Below, piece after piece: positions 26,888 to 35,979 of a stretch of DNA of 64,000 nt. How positions within the stretch are numbered: the first letter of the stretch is position 1; the number at the start of each line of letters is the position of its first letter. The notes beneath the pieces are model-generated. The model was not told the DNA's origin and did not search any database. It saw only the letters and a list, made by a program, of their open reading frames with translations. A program made the position numbers and the translations under genes. The DNA is from Leptolyngbya sp. O-77 (GTDB taxonomy: Bacteria > Cyanobacteriota > Cyanobacteriia > Elainellales > Elainellaceae): contig NZ_AP017367.1 of NCBI RefSeq assembly GCF_001548395.1, positions 3,013,001-3,077,000 on the forward strand. Reading direction: 5' to 3'.

Positions 26888-26932
26888 GTTGGACGATTTC
26901 TCGTGGTCGCAGCCTACGAGAAATCGTCCAAC
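26888..26932. repeat. perfect 17-bp inverted repeat
   Basis: The arms GTTGGACGATTTCTCGT (26888-26904) and ACGAGAAATCGTCCAAC (26916-26932) are exact complements around an 11-base loop. No T-tract follows and it is upstream of both neighbouring genes, so it is not a simple terminator. It may be a small mobile-element end or a regulatory hairpin. Confidence 0.85.
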
Positions 26933-27039
26933 TGCGTAAGTCCTATCCGTAATTCGCAGATCTGGCTCCCCTTCTCCCGACCTAGAAGAAGGGGCTGGGG
27001 AATGAGGGCAGATTGAAAGCCGTACACCGCGTTCAATAA

Positions 27040-27068
27040 AGGTCAATAAAGTCAATAAAGTCAATAAA
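27040..27068. repeat. GTCAATAAA 9-bp tandem repeat
   Basis: Three near-identical 9-bp units, GTCAATAAA, follow one another in the proB upstream spacer. Confidence 0.7.
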
Positions 27069-27249
27069 AGAGAGCGCCAACTCCCGCATAACCCGGAAAC
27101 TGACGCTCTGGCTTTAACAACTAGATTTATCGTCCAGGGACTTTATTACGCTGTCCCCGTCTGCTTACTTATAGATTCACAGGCTTTCTCAGAATTTCCA
27201 CGATTTCTAATATTTTCTTTATATTTCAGATGATGGAGCCAGGTTTCAA

Positions 27250-27271
27250 GATGTAACAGCTTCGTTACATC
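27250..27271. promoter_or_regulatory. dyad GATGTAAC-N6-GTTACATC, possible operator
   Basis: A perfect 8-bp dyad with a 6-bp centre lies 160 bp upstream of the gene at 27434. The TGTAAC/GTTACA half sites are typical of dimeric regulator sites, but spacing does not fit NtcA (GTA-N8-TAC). A T-run follows 14 bases later, so a weak terminator is the alternative. Confidence 0.35.
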
Positions 27272-27433
27272 GATCTGGCAAACTTTTTGTAGTGGAGCCG
27301 CTAGAGTTCGCTACCATCTACGCAATGCTCTCTACGGAATGCTCCCTGGCAACTGCGTCCGACCGCCTGGGCGATCGCCCCATTTTGAGTCGCTGGCTGT
27401 CCCGTCTCTTGAATACCGCTGTAGATATTGCTC

Positions 27434-29704
27434 ATGAAGCGAGACTCCTTACCACCGCGTGATTCTGCCCATCGAGACGCTTTTTACATCAACAGCTTTC
27501 GCTCGACTGTTCGCCAGCCGCTTCAGGGCAGGGCTGAGTCGCGGATGCTGCCCACTGGGCGCGTGGAGGAGCGGATAGGGGGCGATCGCCTGCTGCCAGG
27601 TGCGCCCAACATTCCAGCGGGTCGGTTTACGCCCCCACAGCGTGCCCGCCGCGCCCGCAAAGCTGCGTTGGCAACGGCTGCTTCCCGCCCCACTTCTCGC
27701 CCCACTTCTCGTTCTGCAATGTCGCCTACGACCAAAACTCGCCCTAGGGTTCTGGTGTCGCCCGGTCTGCCCCGCCAGCGTCGTCCCCGACGAGGGCGAT
27801 CGCCTTCCTCTCTTCACCGCGTTTGGCAATGGCTGAATCGTCCTATGGCGTGGCAGCGCTATCGGCAATTGGGGCGATCGCTCGCGTGGTCGCTGCTGTG
27901 GGTGCTAACGTTTTTTGGGCTAGTGGGGCTGGGGATTAAGTCGCTGGAGTGGCTGACGCGCCTGCCAGAGCCGCCCAACTGCGCCAAAATCACCTTTGCA
28001 GCGGCCGATGCCGAGCGGCTCTTTTGTGCGCGGGAGGCGGCAAAGTCGGGGCATCTCGCCGACCTGACGGCAGCCGTGAATCTGGTGGCTGCCTGGCCGG
28101 CCGATCATCCGCTCTATCGGGAAGGGCAGTCGCTATTGGCGGAGTGGTCGGCGCAGATCTTGGACGCGGCCGAGGCGCGACTGGAGAGCAGCGGTGTGCA
28201 GGAGGCGCTGTCGGTCGTGCGACACATTCCCCCTAATAGTCCGATCTATGCCGAAGCGCAGGCGGCGATCGCCCAGTGGCAAGCGCAGTGGCAGCAGGGC
28301 GAACAGATTTGGAACAAAGCACAGGATGCGCTGCGAAACCAGGACTGGAACCTGGCGGCGGAGCAAGTCACGGCGCTGGGGCAGGTCGAAAGCGAATACT
28401 GGCGGACGCACCGCATGGAAGCGCTGACCCGGCAGATTCTGCAAGAGCAGACAGCGCACAAGCTGCTGACCCAGGCGCGGCAGGTGGTGGGCCACCAAAC
28501 TCTTACCAGCCTCCAGGCGGCGATCGCCCTGGTGCAGCAGATCGATCCGCAAACCCTGGCGTGGGAAACGGCTCAGGCTGATTTGCAAGCTTGGAGTGGG
28601 GCGCTGCTGGATCTGGCGCTGCGGCAATGGCAAGCGGGCGATCGTAGCGGGGCCCTGGCGCTGGCGCAGCAAGTGCCGCCCGATCTGGTCAATCACCTCA
28701 CGGGAGAGGGGCAAAACCTGCTGCGGCTAGCCCACGCCCAGCGGCTGATTGCGGAACCAGCGACCCAATGGCTGCCGTCGTTGCGCCAGGTTTGGAGCGT
28801 GCGCGAGGCGATCGCCGCCCTCAGTGAGATTCCCACCAGCAGCGCCTTTTATACCATTGCCCAGACCGAGCTAAACACCCAGCACGCCGCCCTCGACGAC
28901 CTACGCCAGTTGCAAACAGCCGGACTGTTGGCCAGCCTGGGTCAGCGCACGACGTTGGACTGGGCCAGCCGCCTCGCTCAGCAGATCGCGCCCGATCGCC
29001 CGCGTCGCCTCCAGGCGCAAACTCTAGCCGCCCACTGGCAGCAGGAGACCCAGCGGATTCAGGACATGCCGCAGTTTTTGCAGGCGCAGGCGCTGGCCGA
29101 ACCGGGGCAAGTTGCTGACCTGCAAGCGGCGATCGCCGCCGCCCGCCAAATTCCTCGCAACCGCGCCCTGTGGGCCGAGGCTGAGCAGGCGATCGCCACC
29201 TGGAACCGCCAGATCCAAACCCTGGAAGATCGCCCTATTCTAGAAGAAGCCACCCGCACTGCCCAGAGCGGCAATCTTTCTCGCGCTATCCGCATGGCGG
29301 AGCAAATTGGGCGCGATCGCGCCCTCCATGCCGAAGCGCAAGCCGCCATCCAGACCTGGAACGCCCGGCTCGAAGAAGTCCGCATTGCCGAAGACCGCAA
29401 GCACCTCGACGAAGCCCGCGCCCTAGCGGCCCGTGTCCGCCTGTCGCAGGCTATCGACACCGCCGCCCAGATCGCCCGCGATCGCCCCCTCTATGCCGAA
29501 GCCCAGCAGGCGATCGCCCAGTGGCGTGCCCAGCGCGACGAAATTCTCGCCAGCCGCCGCGCCCAGGAAGCCGAAGCCGCCAGCAGCGAAGCGACTAGGG
29601 ACGAAGCCGCCAGAACCGAGTATGCACCAGCCGAAGGGGCGATCGCTCCCGAACCCTATCCTTCTGAACCTGCCTACGTCTACGAAGCACCACCGCCCTA
29701 CTAG
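27434..29704 (+). CDS. single-pass membrane protein with helical repeats, function unknown
   Basis: ATG at 27434 is preferred over a TTG two codons earlier. The first ~148 residues are basic, proline- and arginine-rich and probably disordered in the cytoplasm. A membrane helix follows (SLLWVLTFFGLVGLGIKSLE, about residues 153-172). The rest is a long helical region with a repeating pattern such as LQAAIAAARQIPRNRALWAE followed by AEQAIATWNRQIQ, each about 45 residues, seen at least six times. Such solenoids act as binding scaffolds. The acidic, tyrosine/proline-rich C-terminus is free. Similar proteins are often labelled as chromosome segregation ATPases in cyanobacteria, but I see no ATP-binding motif. 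Confidence 0.75.
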   Translation: MKRDSLPPRDSAHRDAFYINSFRSTVRQPLQGRAESRMLPTGRVEERIGGDRLLPGAPNIPAGRFTPPQRARRARKAALATAASRPTSRPTSRSAMSPTTKTRPRVLVSPGLPRQRRPRRGRSPSSLHRVWQWLNRPMAWQRYRQLGRSLAWSLLWVLTFFGLVGLGIKSLEWLTRLPEPPNCAKITFAAADAERLFCAREAAKSGHLADLTAAVNLVAAWPADHPLYREGQSLLAEWSAQILDAAEARLESSGVQEALSVVRHIPPNSPIYAEAQAAIAQWQAQWQQGEQIWNKAQDALRNQDWNLAAEQVTALGQVESEYWRTHRMEALTRQILQEQTAHKLLTQARQVVGHQTLTSLQAAIALVQQIDPQTLAWETAQADLQAWSGALLDLALRQWQAGDRSGALALAQQVPPDLVNHLTGEGQNLLRLAHAQRLIAEPATQWLPSLRQVWSVREAIAALSEIPTSSAFYTIAQTELNTQHAALDDLRQLQTAGLLASLGQRTTLDWASRLAQQIAPDRPRRLQAQTLAAHWQQETQRIQDMPQFLQAQALAEPGQVADLQAAIAAARQIPRNRALWAEAEQAIATWNRQIQTLEDRPILEEATRTAQSGNLSRAIRMAEQIGRDRALHAEAQAAIQTWNARLEEVRIAEDRKHLDEARALAARVRLSQAIDTAAQIARDRPLYAEAQQAIAQWRAQRDEILASRRAQEAEAASSEATRDEAARTEYAPAEGAIAPEPYPSEPAYVYEAPPPY

Positions 29705-30047
29705 CCAGCCAAGCCTCAGTTTGCAAAAGTGTTGAAATTAGACGACCTTGCAGCCACCTAATTTACCCATTTCCTGATGCCCATTTCCTGATACCCATTT
29801 CCTGACAGCGAACCCTACGGCCGGCTAAAAGCGTTTGAGGGCGATTAATTTCAAGCCAGCCAAGGATGCATTGTCTTCTAATCGATACATAAATCTATTC
29901 CCAAGCAGTCATTCCTTCAGAGCGCCATCCAGGGGCATTCCAAAAGTGTATTGGATAAATACTGGATGATGCATAGGTTCTTGATTCATAATTCAAGATA
30001 GAAATCGCAACTGTGATTCTGGTCAAAACTTTAGGGAAGGGAGAACT
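29705..30047. other. A/T-rich spacer before the toxin-antitoxin pair
   Basis: It holds three copies of a 14-bp unit (ACCCATTTCCTGAT, 29768-29809) and otherwise no recognisable feature. Its base composition falls toward that of the following toxin-antitoxin genes. An SD (GGGAGA) lies shortly before 30048. Confidence 0.5.
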
Positions 30048-30263
30048 ATGCTCCAGCCAGCGATTGTAGAAAAGCTAGAGAAATTACCTGAACCTTTGCA
30101 AACAGAAGTCCTGCACTATATCGAGTTCTTGCTAGATAAATACGTCCCGGACGTGTCTGTGCAGGTTGAACCTAAGAAACGCAAAGCAGGTTTATTGAAA
30201 GGGAAGATTTGGATGGCAGATGATTTCGACGCTCCTCTTGAGGACTTAAAGGATTATATGTAA
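30048..30263 (+). CDS. DUF2281 antitoxin-like protein
   Basis: The 71-residue protein reads MLQPAIVEKLEKLPEPLQTE, VLHYIEFLLDKYVPD and KAGLLKGKIWMADDFDAPLE DLKDY. DUF2281 proteins have a short N-terminal helical pair and a C-terminal tail that blocks a partner PIN toxin. It ends with TAATG overlapping the start of the next gene by one base, which couples translation. The SD GGGAGA precedes the ATG. Its base composition is more A/T-rich than neighbours, suggesting acquisition. Confidence 0.85.
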   Translation: MLQPAIVEKLEKLPEPLQTEVLHYIEFLLDKYVPDVSVQVEPKKRKAGLLKGKIWMADDFDAPLEDLKDYM

Positions 30264-30640
30264 TGCTATTCGATACTCATGTCCTTCTTTGGTTTCTAGA
30301 AGATGATCCCAGGCTGCCTCCACAAATTAAGCAGATGATTGAGGTCAGCAATGATGTTTTTGTTAGCATTATTGCCCTATTGGAAGTCGCTATAAAAATT
30401 TCTGTTGGTAAACTGGAATTACAACTTGAGTTTCAAAAACTAACAGGTTTTCTAGCCGATCTTGATATTAAAATTCTGACGATTTCTTTTGAAGACATCA
30501 AGCGATATGTTGATCTACCGCTTTGCCATCGAGATCCGTTTGATCGGATGCTGATTGCCCAATCCATTAACCACGCTATGAGTATTGTCAGCGCTGATTC
30601 GGCGTTTGATGCGTATCCGATTCGGCGGTTGTGGGCATGA
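30263..30640 (+). CDS. PIN-domain toxin (VapC-like)
   Basis: The 125-residue protein has the acidic PIN residues in place: D4 (MLFDTHVLLW), E41 (IIALLEVAIK), D91/D94 (CHRDPFDRMLIAQSI) and D112 (VSADSAFDAY). PIN toxins cut RNA and are held by the co-expressed antitoxin. It is translated from an ATG overlapping the antitoxin stop. It lies between two unrelated chromosomal genes and is A/T-rich, fitting a mobile toxin-antitoxin module. Confidence 0.9.
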   Translation: MLFDTHVLLWFLEDDPRLPPQIKQMIEVSNDVFVSIIALLEVAIKISVGKLELQLEFQKLTGFLADLDIKILTISFEDIKRYVDLPLCHRDPFDRMLIAQSINHAMSIVSADSAFDAYPIRRLWA

Positions 30641-30785
30641 GCCAATCTGAGCCTTTTTGTAGAGGATCTGTGGCTAAAAATTAAGCTAGTGGTTGGCGGA
30701 TTCCATTCAGCGGTTTCCCTTAAGATAATCGCGGAGACCTGTGATCGCCCCTCATACCCCTCATCCGGCGAATGAACTAAAGCCC

Positions 30786-32081
30786 ATGAAACTTGGACAA
30801 TGGATCGGGCTGCTGGCCTTGATTGCGGCCATCTATATTCTCTGGTCGATTCAGCAATTGCTGCTGCTGATGTTTGTTGGCGTTGTCTTTGCCACAGCGC
30901 TGAATCGGCTGGTGCGCTGGATGGGCAAGCATGGTATTCCACGCGGGGCTGCGTCGATTGTCTCCATTGTGGGCCTGCTGCTAATCATGACCCTGTTTGT
31001 GGCGATCATCGTGCCGCCGTTTCTGGATCAGTTTCAACTGCTGACAGAGCTTGTGCCCCAAGGGTTGAGCCAGCTCCGGCTGGGGCTGGACTGGCTAACG
31101 GCTCGGCTGCCGGGTGGGGCAGCGGGTCTGGTGCCCAATTTCAACGAGCTATTTAACCAGCTTCAGCCGTTTGTGTCGGGACTGGCCAACAATTTCTTTC
31201 GGGCGTTTTCTGGATTCTTTAATGTCGGTGTCAGCTTTCTGTTTGTGCTGATGCTGACCATCATGCTGCTGATCAACCCGCAGCCCTATCGCCAGGGTTT
31301 TTTGCGGCTGGTGCCGTCGTTTTATCGCCGCCGCGCCGACGAGATTTTGACAATGTGCGAGGCGGATCTGGTGGGCTGGATTATTGGCACGCTGATCAAC
31401 ATGGTGGTGATTGCGATTGTCAGCGGCATCGTGCTGCACATTTTGGGCGTGAAGCTGGTGCTGGCCAATGCGCTGGTGGCGGGGCTGATGGAGGCGATTC
31501 CCAACCTGGGTCCTGTGCTGAGTACCATTGCGCCTGTGGCGATCGCCCTGATCGATTCTCCCGTCAAGGCGCTGGGCGTGCTGATTGCCTACATTTTGAT
31601 CCAGCAGCTTGAGCAGTTTCTCTTAGTACCCCTGGTGATGGGGCATCAGGTGTCGCTGCTGCCTGCGGTGACGCTGTTGGCGCAGTTTGCCTTTGCGTCC
31701 TTTTTTGGATTTTTGGGGCTGTTTCTGGCGATTCCGCTGGTAATTATCGTCCGCATCTTGCTGCGCGAAGTGGTCATTCGCGATGTGCTGGATCAGTGGA
31801 CGAATCCTGAATTTGAGCATCGGGAACAAGAAAGCCACTTGTTAGACAACCAAGCGGGGGCGATCGCTCCTGCGGCCTGTTCATCCGGCTTTTCCACCCA
31901 TACCCCTCCTCATAGCGCCACCACCGCCGAGTGCCCAGACGCAACCGACCCGACGACCAACCCGCCGAAGGCCCCGTCCGATGCGATCGCTGAAACCAGC
32001 TACATCGCTGACAATCCAGGCCGTTCAGACCCTTCGGCGGAGTCTGGCTCCCCAGACGGAAGCTCCGAGCAAAGCAATTAG
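30786..32081 (+). CDS. AI-2E family transporter (PerM-like)
   Basis: Start MKLGQWIGLLALIAAIYILW; the earlier GTG at 30741 adds an unlikely N-terminus. Several membrane helices are seen, in particular SIVGLLLIMTLFVAIIVPPF, FFNVGVSFLFVLMLTIMLLI, LGVKLVLANALVAGLMEAIP and FLGLFLAIPLVIIVRILLRE. The motif EAIPNLGPVLSTIAPVAIAL is typical. The family exports various substrates (including autoinducer-2 in E. coli, sodium/proton in others), so the cargo is unknown. A low-complexity, cytoplasmic C-terminus of about 80 residues follows. Confidence 0.9.
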   Translation: MKLGQWIGLLALIAAIYILWSIQQLLLLMFVGVVFATALNRLVRWMGKHGIPRGAASIVSIVGLLLIMTLFVAIIVPPFLDQFQLLTELVPQGLSQLRLGLDWLTARLPGGAAGLVPNFNELFNQLQPFVSGLANNFFRAFSGFFNVGVSFLFVLMLTIMLLINPQPYRQGFLRLVPSFYRRRADEILTMCEADLVGWIIGTLINMVVIAIVSGIVLHILGVKLVLANALVAGLMEAIPNLGPVLSTIAPVAIALIDSPVKALGVLIAYILIQQLEQFLLVPLVMGHQVSLLPAVTLLAQFAFASFFGFLGLFLAIPLVIIVRILLREVVIRDVLDQWTNPEFEHREQESHLLDNQAGAIAPAACSSGFSTHTPPHSATTAECPDATDPTTNPPKAPSDAIAETSYIADNPGRSDPSAESGSPDGSSEQSN

Positions 32082-32248
32082 CCATCTTTTCCCCGGCCTT
32101 CCCCAAACCATTTCTCCCAGACTGAGTGCCCAAATTTGCCCCAAAACGCCATAAAACGTTAAAGATGAAATAAGTTGCCGGGGGAGATGGGTATAAATGC
32201 GATACCATCTCACATAACTTGCAAACTGTGTAAAGTGCAATACGGTCA

Positions 32249-32608
32249 ATGGAGCAAGAGTCTCTACCCACTGAGGTTATTCTCAGCCACCCGCGCCAGA
32301 CCATCGGCAGTCTAAAGCTGGACTGGAACCCACAGCCGGGAGCTTATCTCGACGTTGAGGGCGAAACCTACGCCGTTTTGGAGCGGCACCACTGCTATCA
32401 ATATAAGCGGGGCAAATATCGGCTGCACAAGATTGCGCTGTATGTGCAGGCGGCTCCCCGACCGGAGGAGCGGAGCTGGTTTCAGGGGCGCTGGGTGCTG
32501 GGCAATGCGGCCTGCGCCTATAGCGCCCGTTCTGAGCTGGTGCGCTGTGCGGTAAATCCCGACGGGCCGTGTCAGGGCTGCCGCTTTTTTGAACCCACTG
32601 CTCAGTAA
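32249..32608 (+). CDS. DUF6464 family protein
   Basis: The 119-residue protein has LKLDWNPQPGAYLDVEGETY, AVLERHHCYQYKRGKYRLHK and a C-terminal Cys pattern ARSELVRCAVNPDGPCQGCR. This is a cyanobacterial family without known function; the three cysteines could bind a metal or cluster. It ends 34 bp upstream of livH and may be co-transcribed with it. Confidence 0.82.
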   Translation: MEQESLPTEVILSHPRQTIGSLKLDWNPQPGAYLDVEGETYAVLERHHCYQYKRGKYRLHKIALYVQAAPRPEERSWFQGRWVLGNAACAYSARSELVRCAVNPDGPCQGCRFFEPTAQ

Positions 32609-32642
32609 CCGCTCAAGCTTAACGAAAAAAAGGCTAGCAAAA

Positions 32643-33511
32643 ATGGATCAGCAACTGGTGCAGCTTTTGGTAAATGGCGTGGCGGTGGGCAGCGTGATTG
32701 CGCTGGCGGCGGTGGGGCTGACGCTGACCTACGGCATTTTGCGGCTGGCAAACTTTGCCCACGGCGACCTGATGACGCTGGGTGCATACCTGACGCTGAC
32801 GGCAAACCTGAACGGCGTGAATATCTGGCTATCGATCTTGATTGGGGCAGTCCTGACGATTGGGGTGGCGCTGCTGAGCGAAAAGCTGCTGTGGTCGCCC
32901 ATGCGCGATCGCCGTGCTTCGTCCACCACGCTGATTATCATTTCCATCGGGCTGGCGCTGTTTTTGCGAAACGGCATTACGCTGCTCTGGGGCCCCGAAA
33001 ACCAGCGCTATGATCTGCCCGTGGCGACGGCGCTGGATATGTTTGGCGTGCGGATTGCGCCGACGCGGCTGATTGTGGTGGGGCTGGCGATTTTGGCGAT
33101 CGCCGGACTGCACTACCTGCTGCAACATACCAAAATCGGCAAGGCCATGCGGGCCGTCGCGGACAACACTGACCTGGCGCGGGTGTCGGGCATCAACGTA
33201 GACCGGGTGGTGATCTGGACGTGGGTGCTGGCAGCGGGGCTGACGGCGATCGCTGGGGGAATGTTTGGGCTGATTACGGCTGTGCGCCCCAATATGGGCT
33301 GGTTTTTGATTATGCCGATGTTTGCGTCGGTGATTTTGGGGTGGCATTGGCAATCCCTACGGGGCGATCGCCGGGAGCCTATATCATCGGCATCGCGCAG
33401 GAACTCAGCACCTACGTTTTGCCTTCGGAATATAAGCTGGGCATCGCGCTAATGGTCATGATTTTGGTGCTGCTGGTGCGGCCGCAGGGGTTATTTCGCG
33501 GCATGGTTTAG
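32643..33511 (+). CDS. livH: branched-chain amino-acid ABC transporter permease LivH, frame-shifted
   Basis: The permease starts MDQQLVQLLVNGVAVGSVIA. Typical motifs: LTYGILRLANFAHGDLMTLG and SGINVDRVVIWTWVLAAGLT. The frame breaks near 33341 and again near 33374. Between them GGC ATT GGC AAT CCC TAC GGG GCG ATC GCC in the third frame encodes GIGNPYGAIAG, a highly conserved LivH segment. After removing one base at each place the protein is 288 residues and ends EYKLGIALMVMILVLLVRPQ GLFRGMV. As read, it is a pseudogene-like frame. No other liv genes are in the window. Confidence 0.9.
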
Positions 33512-33600
33512 CAGCGCTGCAAAGGCATTGCTAAATCTAACCAATCAAAATCCAGCCTAGAGCAGTGTCATGGTTTAGTTTTAGGGTGATGCCTTGTCTC

Positions 33601-33634
33601 GTAGTAAGCGATTCAGCGCTAAAGCGCTTACTAC
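33601..33634. repeat. stem-loop repeat GTAGTAAGCG...CGCTTACTAC
   Basis: Two perfect 10-bp arms (33601-33610 and 33625-33634) enclose a 14-base loop containing AGCGCT. It stands between the convergent ends of livH and the acyltransferase gene and could help stop transcription. Such GTAGTAAGCG hairpins are dispersed in cyanobacterial genomes. Confidence 0.75.
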
Positions 33635-33662
33635 CAACCCAGGTTCTAGCTGTAACACAGCA

Positions 33663-35077
33663 CTAGATTAACTGCTCCAGTGCTGCTTGCAGATCCTGCG
33701 TTAGGTCTGCAACTGCCTGCTTCGCCGAGGTGTGATCCCGCTGGTAGTCCAACTGGCGATCGCTCACACAAATCGGCGTTCCCACCGTCACACGGCTCCG
33801 TCGCCAGCCCAAACGCGGACGGGCAGGGCATGTCGTCGCCCCTTGATCCGCGCCACTAGGTCAAACATCAGCAAGGTCATTTCAGCAAAGCGCTCCGCCG
33901 TTGGCTGGTTTTGGAGATAGTCGGCCGTCACCGCCACAAAGCTTTCCACCAGGCGCATATGCCGCAGGCGAATTTCCGCTTCCTCCGCGCCCCAATCGGC
34001 CAGTCCGCGCTGGAATGGGGACAGAGCCGCGAAATCTGCGGGCAGGTCTTCTCGATAAATCGCGTTCCAGCCTGCTTCCTCTAGCCGACGGCAGCGGTCG
34101 ATAATCGTGCCCTGCGCCTCCAGTCGAAAGTGCGCTTCAGCAGCGCGGAGGGCAGCGTCTAGCAGCACATTCAGCCGTCGCATCAGGCGTTGATTGACGC
34201 GCTCATCCGGCTCTAACTTGGAATCTGCTTCAGGCATGAGATACTGCGGGTAGAAACGACGGTAAAATCCCTCCATTTCCGACAGCAGGTGATCTGCCAG
34301 CCGCAGCACGCGCTGATAGCGAAGGTCTGCGCTCGACCCCTCATTCTGCACCAGCGGCGGCAGCCCCGTATCCCGCTCTAGCCGACTCAGCAGCCGATCG
34401 AGCCGCATCCAGATGGGTTTGGCGTAGGTGTAGCGAATGCCAATCGGCACAATGTAGACCTGCTCCGATCGCCCCTTTTTTCGCAAATCCTCCGCGCACC
34501 AAAAGCCCAACTGCGCCACGCCGGGTTCTAGCGGGCTGACGGTTTCGCTATGTCCGTTGGTGGCTCCTTCGGGGGCGATCGCCAATGGAAACTGTCCGTT
34601 GAGCAATAGCTCCCGCGCCGCCCGCAGACCTGTGCGATCCAGCCGCTTGCCCCGGTGAATCGGGATGCCGCCCAGCCGCGAAAACAGCCAGCCCAGCCAG
34701 TCGCCGGCCCAGATGGTCATGCCCCGGTCGTAGACGAAGTGAGAATGCACGGGCGATCGCAGGGGAATGTCATGCTCTCGCGCCGCTTGAGGAACACCAC
34801 TGGACAGCAGATACAGCATGGAAAACGGATCGTCTACTTCTGGATGGCGGAATGCCAAGATGAATCGAACTTCACCCGCCTGAAACCGCCTATAGAGCAG
34901 CGCCAGTTCTTTGGCGTTCACAACCTCGACATGGGAAATTCCTGTCGGCAGCCACGGACGAACACGGAGCCGAAACAAGAGCGGTAATGCCGCCCGCATC
35001 GCCATTAGCACCGCTGGATTGAAGCGCTGGGGAATGAACAAAAGCGCCGGAAATGCGCGATGTTTTGAACAAGACAC
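33663..35077 (-). CDS. PlsC-type glycerol acyltransferase, C-terminus frame-shifted
   Basis: The acyltransferase motif RHPEVDDPF (HX4D), GIPIHRGKRLDRTGLRAARE and FPLAIAPEGATNGHSETVSP define a 1-acyl-sn-glycerol-3-phosphate acyltransferase-like protein used in phospholipid synthesis. The GTG start at 35077 is chosen for MSCSKHRAFPALL. As read, the frame ends at 33788 with VRVWAGDGAV, but in the -1 frame the authentic end (LGWRRSRVTVGTPICVSD, QAVADLTQDLQAALEQLI) continues to a stop at 33663. The slip lies between about 33806 and 33842. Corrected length 470 residues. Part of this family carries an extra C-terminal helical region, as here. Confidence 0.82.
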
Positions 35078-35156
35078 GTTCTTTCTGACCTTTGGCTTAT
35101 GCGAAGCGCGACGTGAGCTAGGTTAACAATACTGGATCAAAACCGTTGTCAATACA

Positions 35157-35188
35157 AGGCCCCACGCTTCTGTCAGAAACGGGGGCCT
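35157..35188. terminator. hairpin after the coiled-coil protein gene
   Basis: AGGCCCC (35157-35163) and GGGGGCCT (35181-35188) form a GC-rich stem with a 17-base loop. On the minus strand it follows the stop of the gene at 35221 and is followed by TTGTATT, weakly T-rich. Confidence 0.6.
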
Positions 35189-35220
35189 CGAGAGTGTCAG
35201 AGAATCAGTCGGCTCAGCGC

Positions 35221-35979
35221 TTAGCGCAGGGCGCTGTTCACGATTTGCCGCAGTTGGGCTTTAATTTCGGCTTCTTTCTGCGCGATAGTTGTGCCCAAGT
35301 CAGCGGCTTTTTCTTCTAGCTCCACTTGCTTGAAGTGTTTTGCCTCGTTGCCCAGGGTTTCGCCTTTGGTTTTGGCGTTGGCATACCAGGTTTGCGCCGT
35401 TTCAATCTGACGCTTCACTTCTTCGTAGCGATCGCCATAGCGCTCTTGCAGGCGGGTGTCCAACTCAGCAAGCTGCTGCTTTAGATGGTTATAGCGCTGC
35501 TGAAACATATCAAACATTTCCCGCTCCTTCACTGCGTTTACAACCAAGTCAATTAGCACCTTGAAGGGAGTTTTGGTGGTGGCTTCGGCTTCTGGCAGAT
35601 CAACGGTTGCCAGGGCCACGGTGACTTCCTCCTCAAACTGGCGATCGGTGTGATCCAGCGTTTGCTGGAGGTCGTCGATCTGGGTTTGGGCCTGGGCGAT
35701 CGCCTCGCGGTGAGCCTCGCCAATGCCTTCGACTACGCCTTCGACCGATGCCGCCATGTCTTCGGTGCGGGTCGCAGCGCGATCGCGCACCACCGCAAAG
35801 GCCGCCGTTAGCGCATCGGTGGCGATCGCCTTCAGTTCTCCGGTTCCTTGAGAGACTTCCGCCACCGCTTCGGAAACAGCCGTTTTTACAATCTCCCGAA
35901 TTCGCTCTGCCCGCAGCCTGCCCTCAGATTTCGCCTTTTGCAAATCTTCCTGAATGCGCTCTTTTACTGAATTTGTCAT
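35221..35979 (-). CDS. coiled-coil protein of unknown function
   Basis: Start MTNSVKERIQEDLQKAKSEG rather than the upstream frame to 36054, which is not coding-like. The 252-residue protein is almost wholly helical with heptad-like patterns (AIAQAQTQIDDLQQTLDHTD, FDMFQQRYNHLKQQLAELDT, GETLGNEAKHFKQVELEEKA). It has no membrane helix or signal peptide. Acidic and lysine-rich, it resembles apolipophorin-like or histidine-kinase-adjacent coiled proteins shared by cyanobacteria, but no function is known to me. Confidence 0.65.
   Translation of the reverse strand: MTNSVKERIQEDLQKAKSEGRLRAERIREIVKTAVSEAVAEVSQGTGELKAIATDALTAAFAVVRDRAATRTEDMAASVEGVVEGIGEAHREAIAQAQTQIDDLQQTLDHTDRQFEEEVTVALATVDLPEAEATTKTPFKVLIDLVVNAVKEREMFDMFQQRYNHLKQQLAELDTRLQERYGDRYEEVKRQIETAQTWYANAKTKGETLGNEAKHFKQVELEEKAADLGTTIAQKEAEIKAQLRQIVNSALR

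Larger units (their letters stand above)
26740..27433. other. 694-bp divergent spacer with hairpins
   Basis: Between proB and the gene at 27434. It contains a 17-bp perfect inverted repeat (26888-26932), three GTCAATAAA units (27040-27068) and an 8-bp inverted repeat (27250-27271). No coding frame is convincing. Both promoters must be here. Confidence 0.55.

Noticed and set aside
32643..33511. Programmed -1 ribosomal frameshifting as the cause of the split genes
   Set aside because: Conserved peptide between the two break points of livH, rluA and lldP lies in the third frame, which one -1 slip cannot give; no slippery heptamer plus pseudoknot is shared by the sites.
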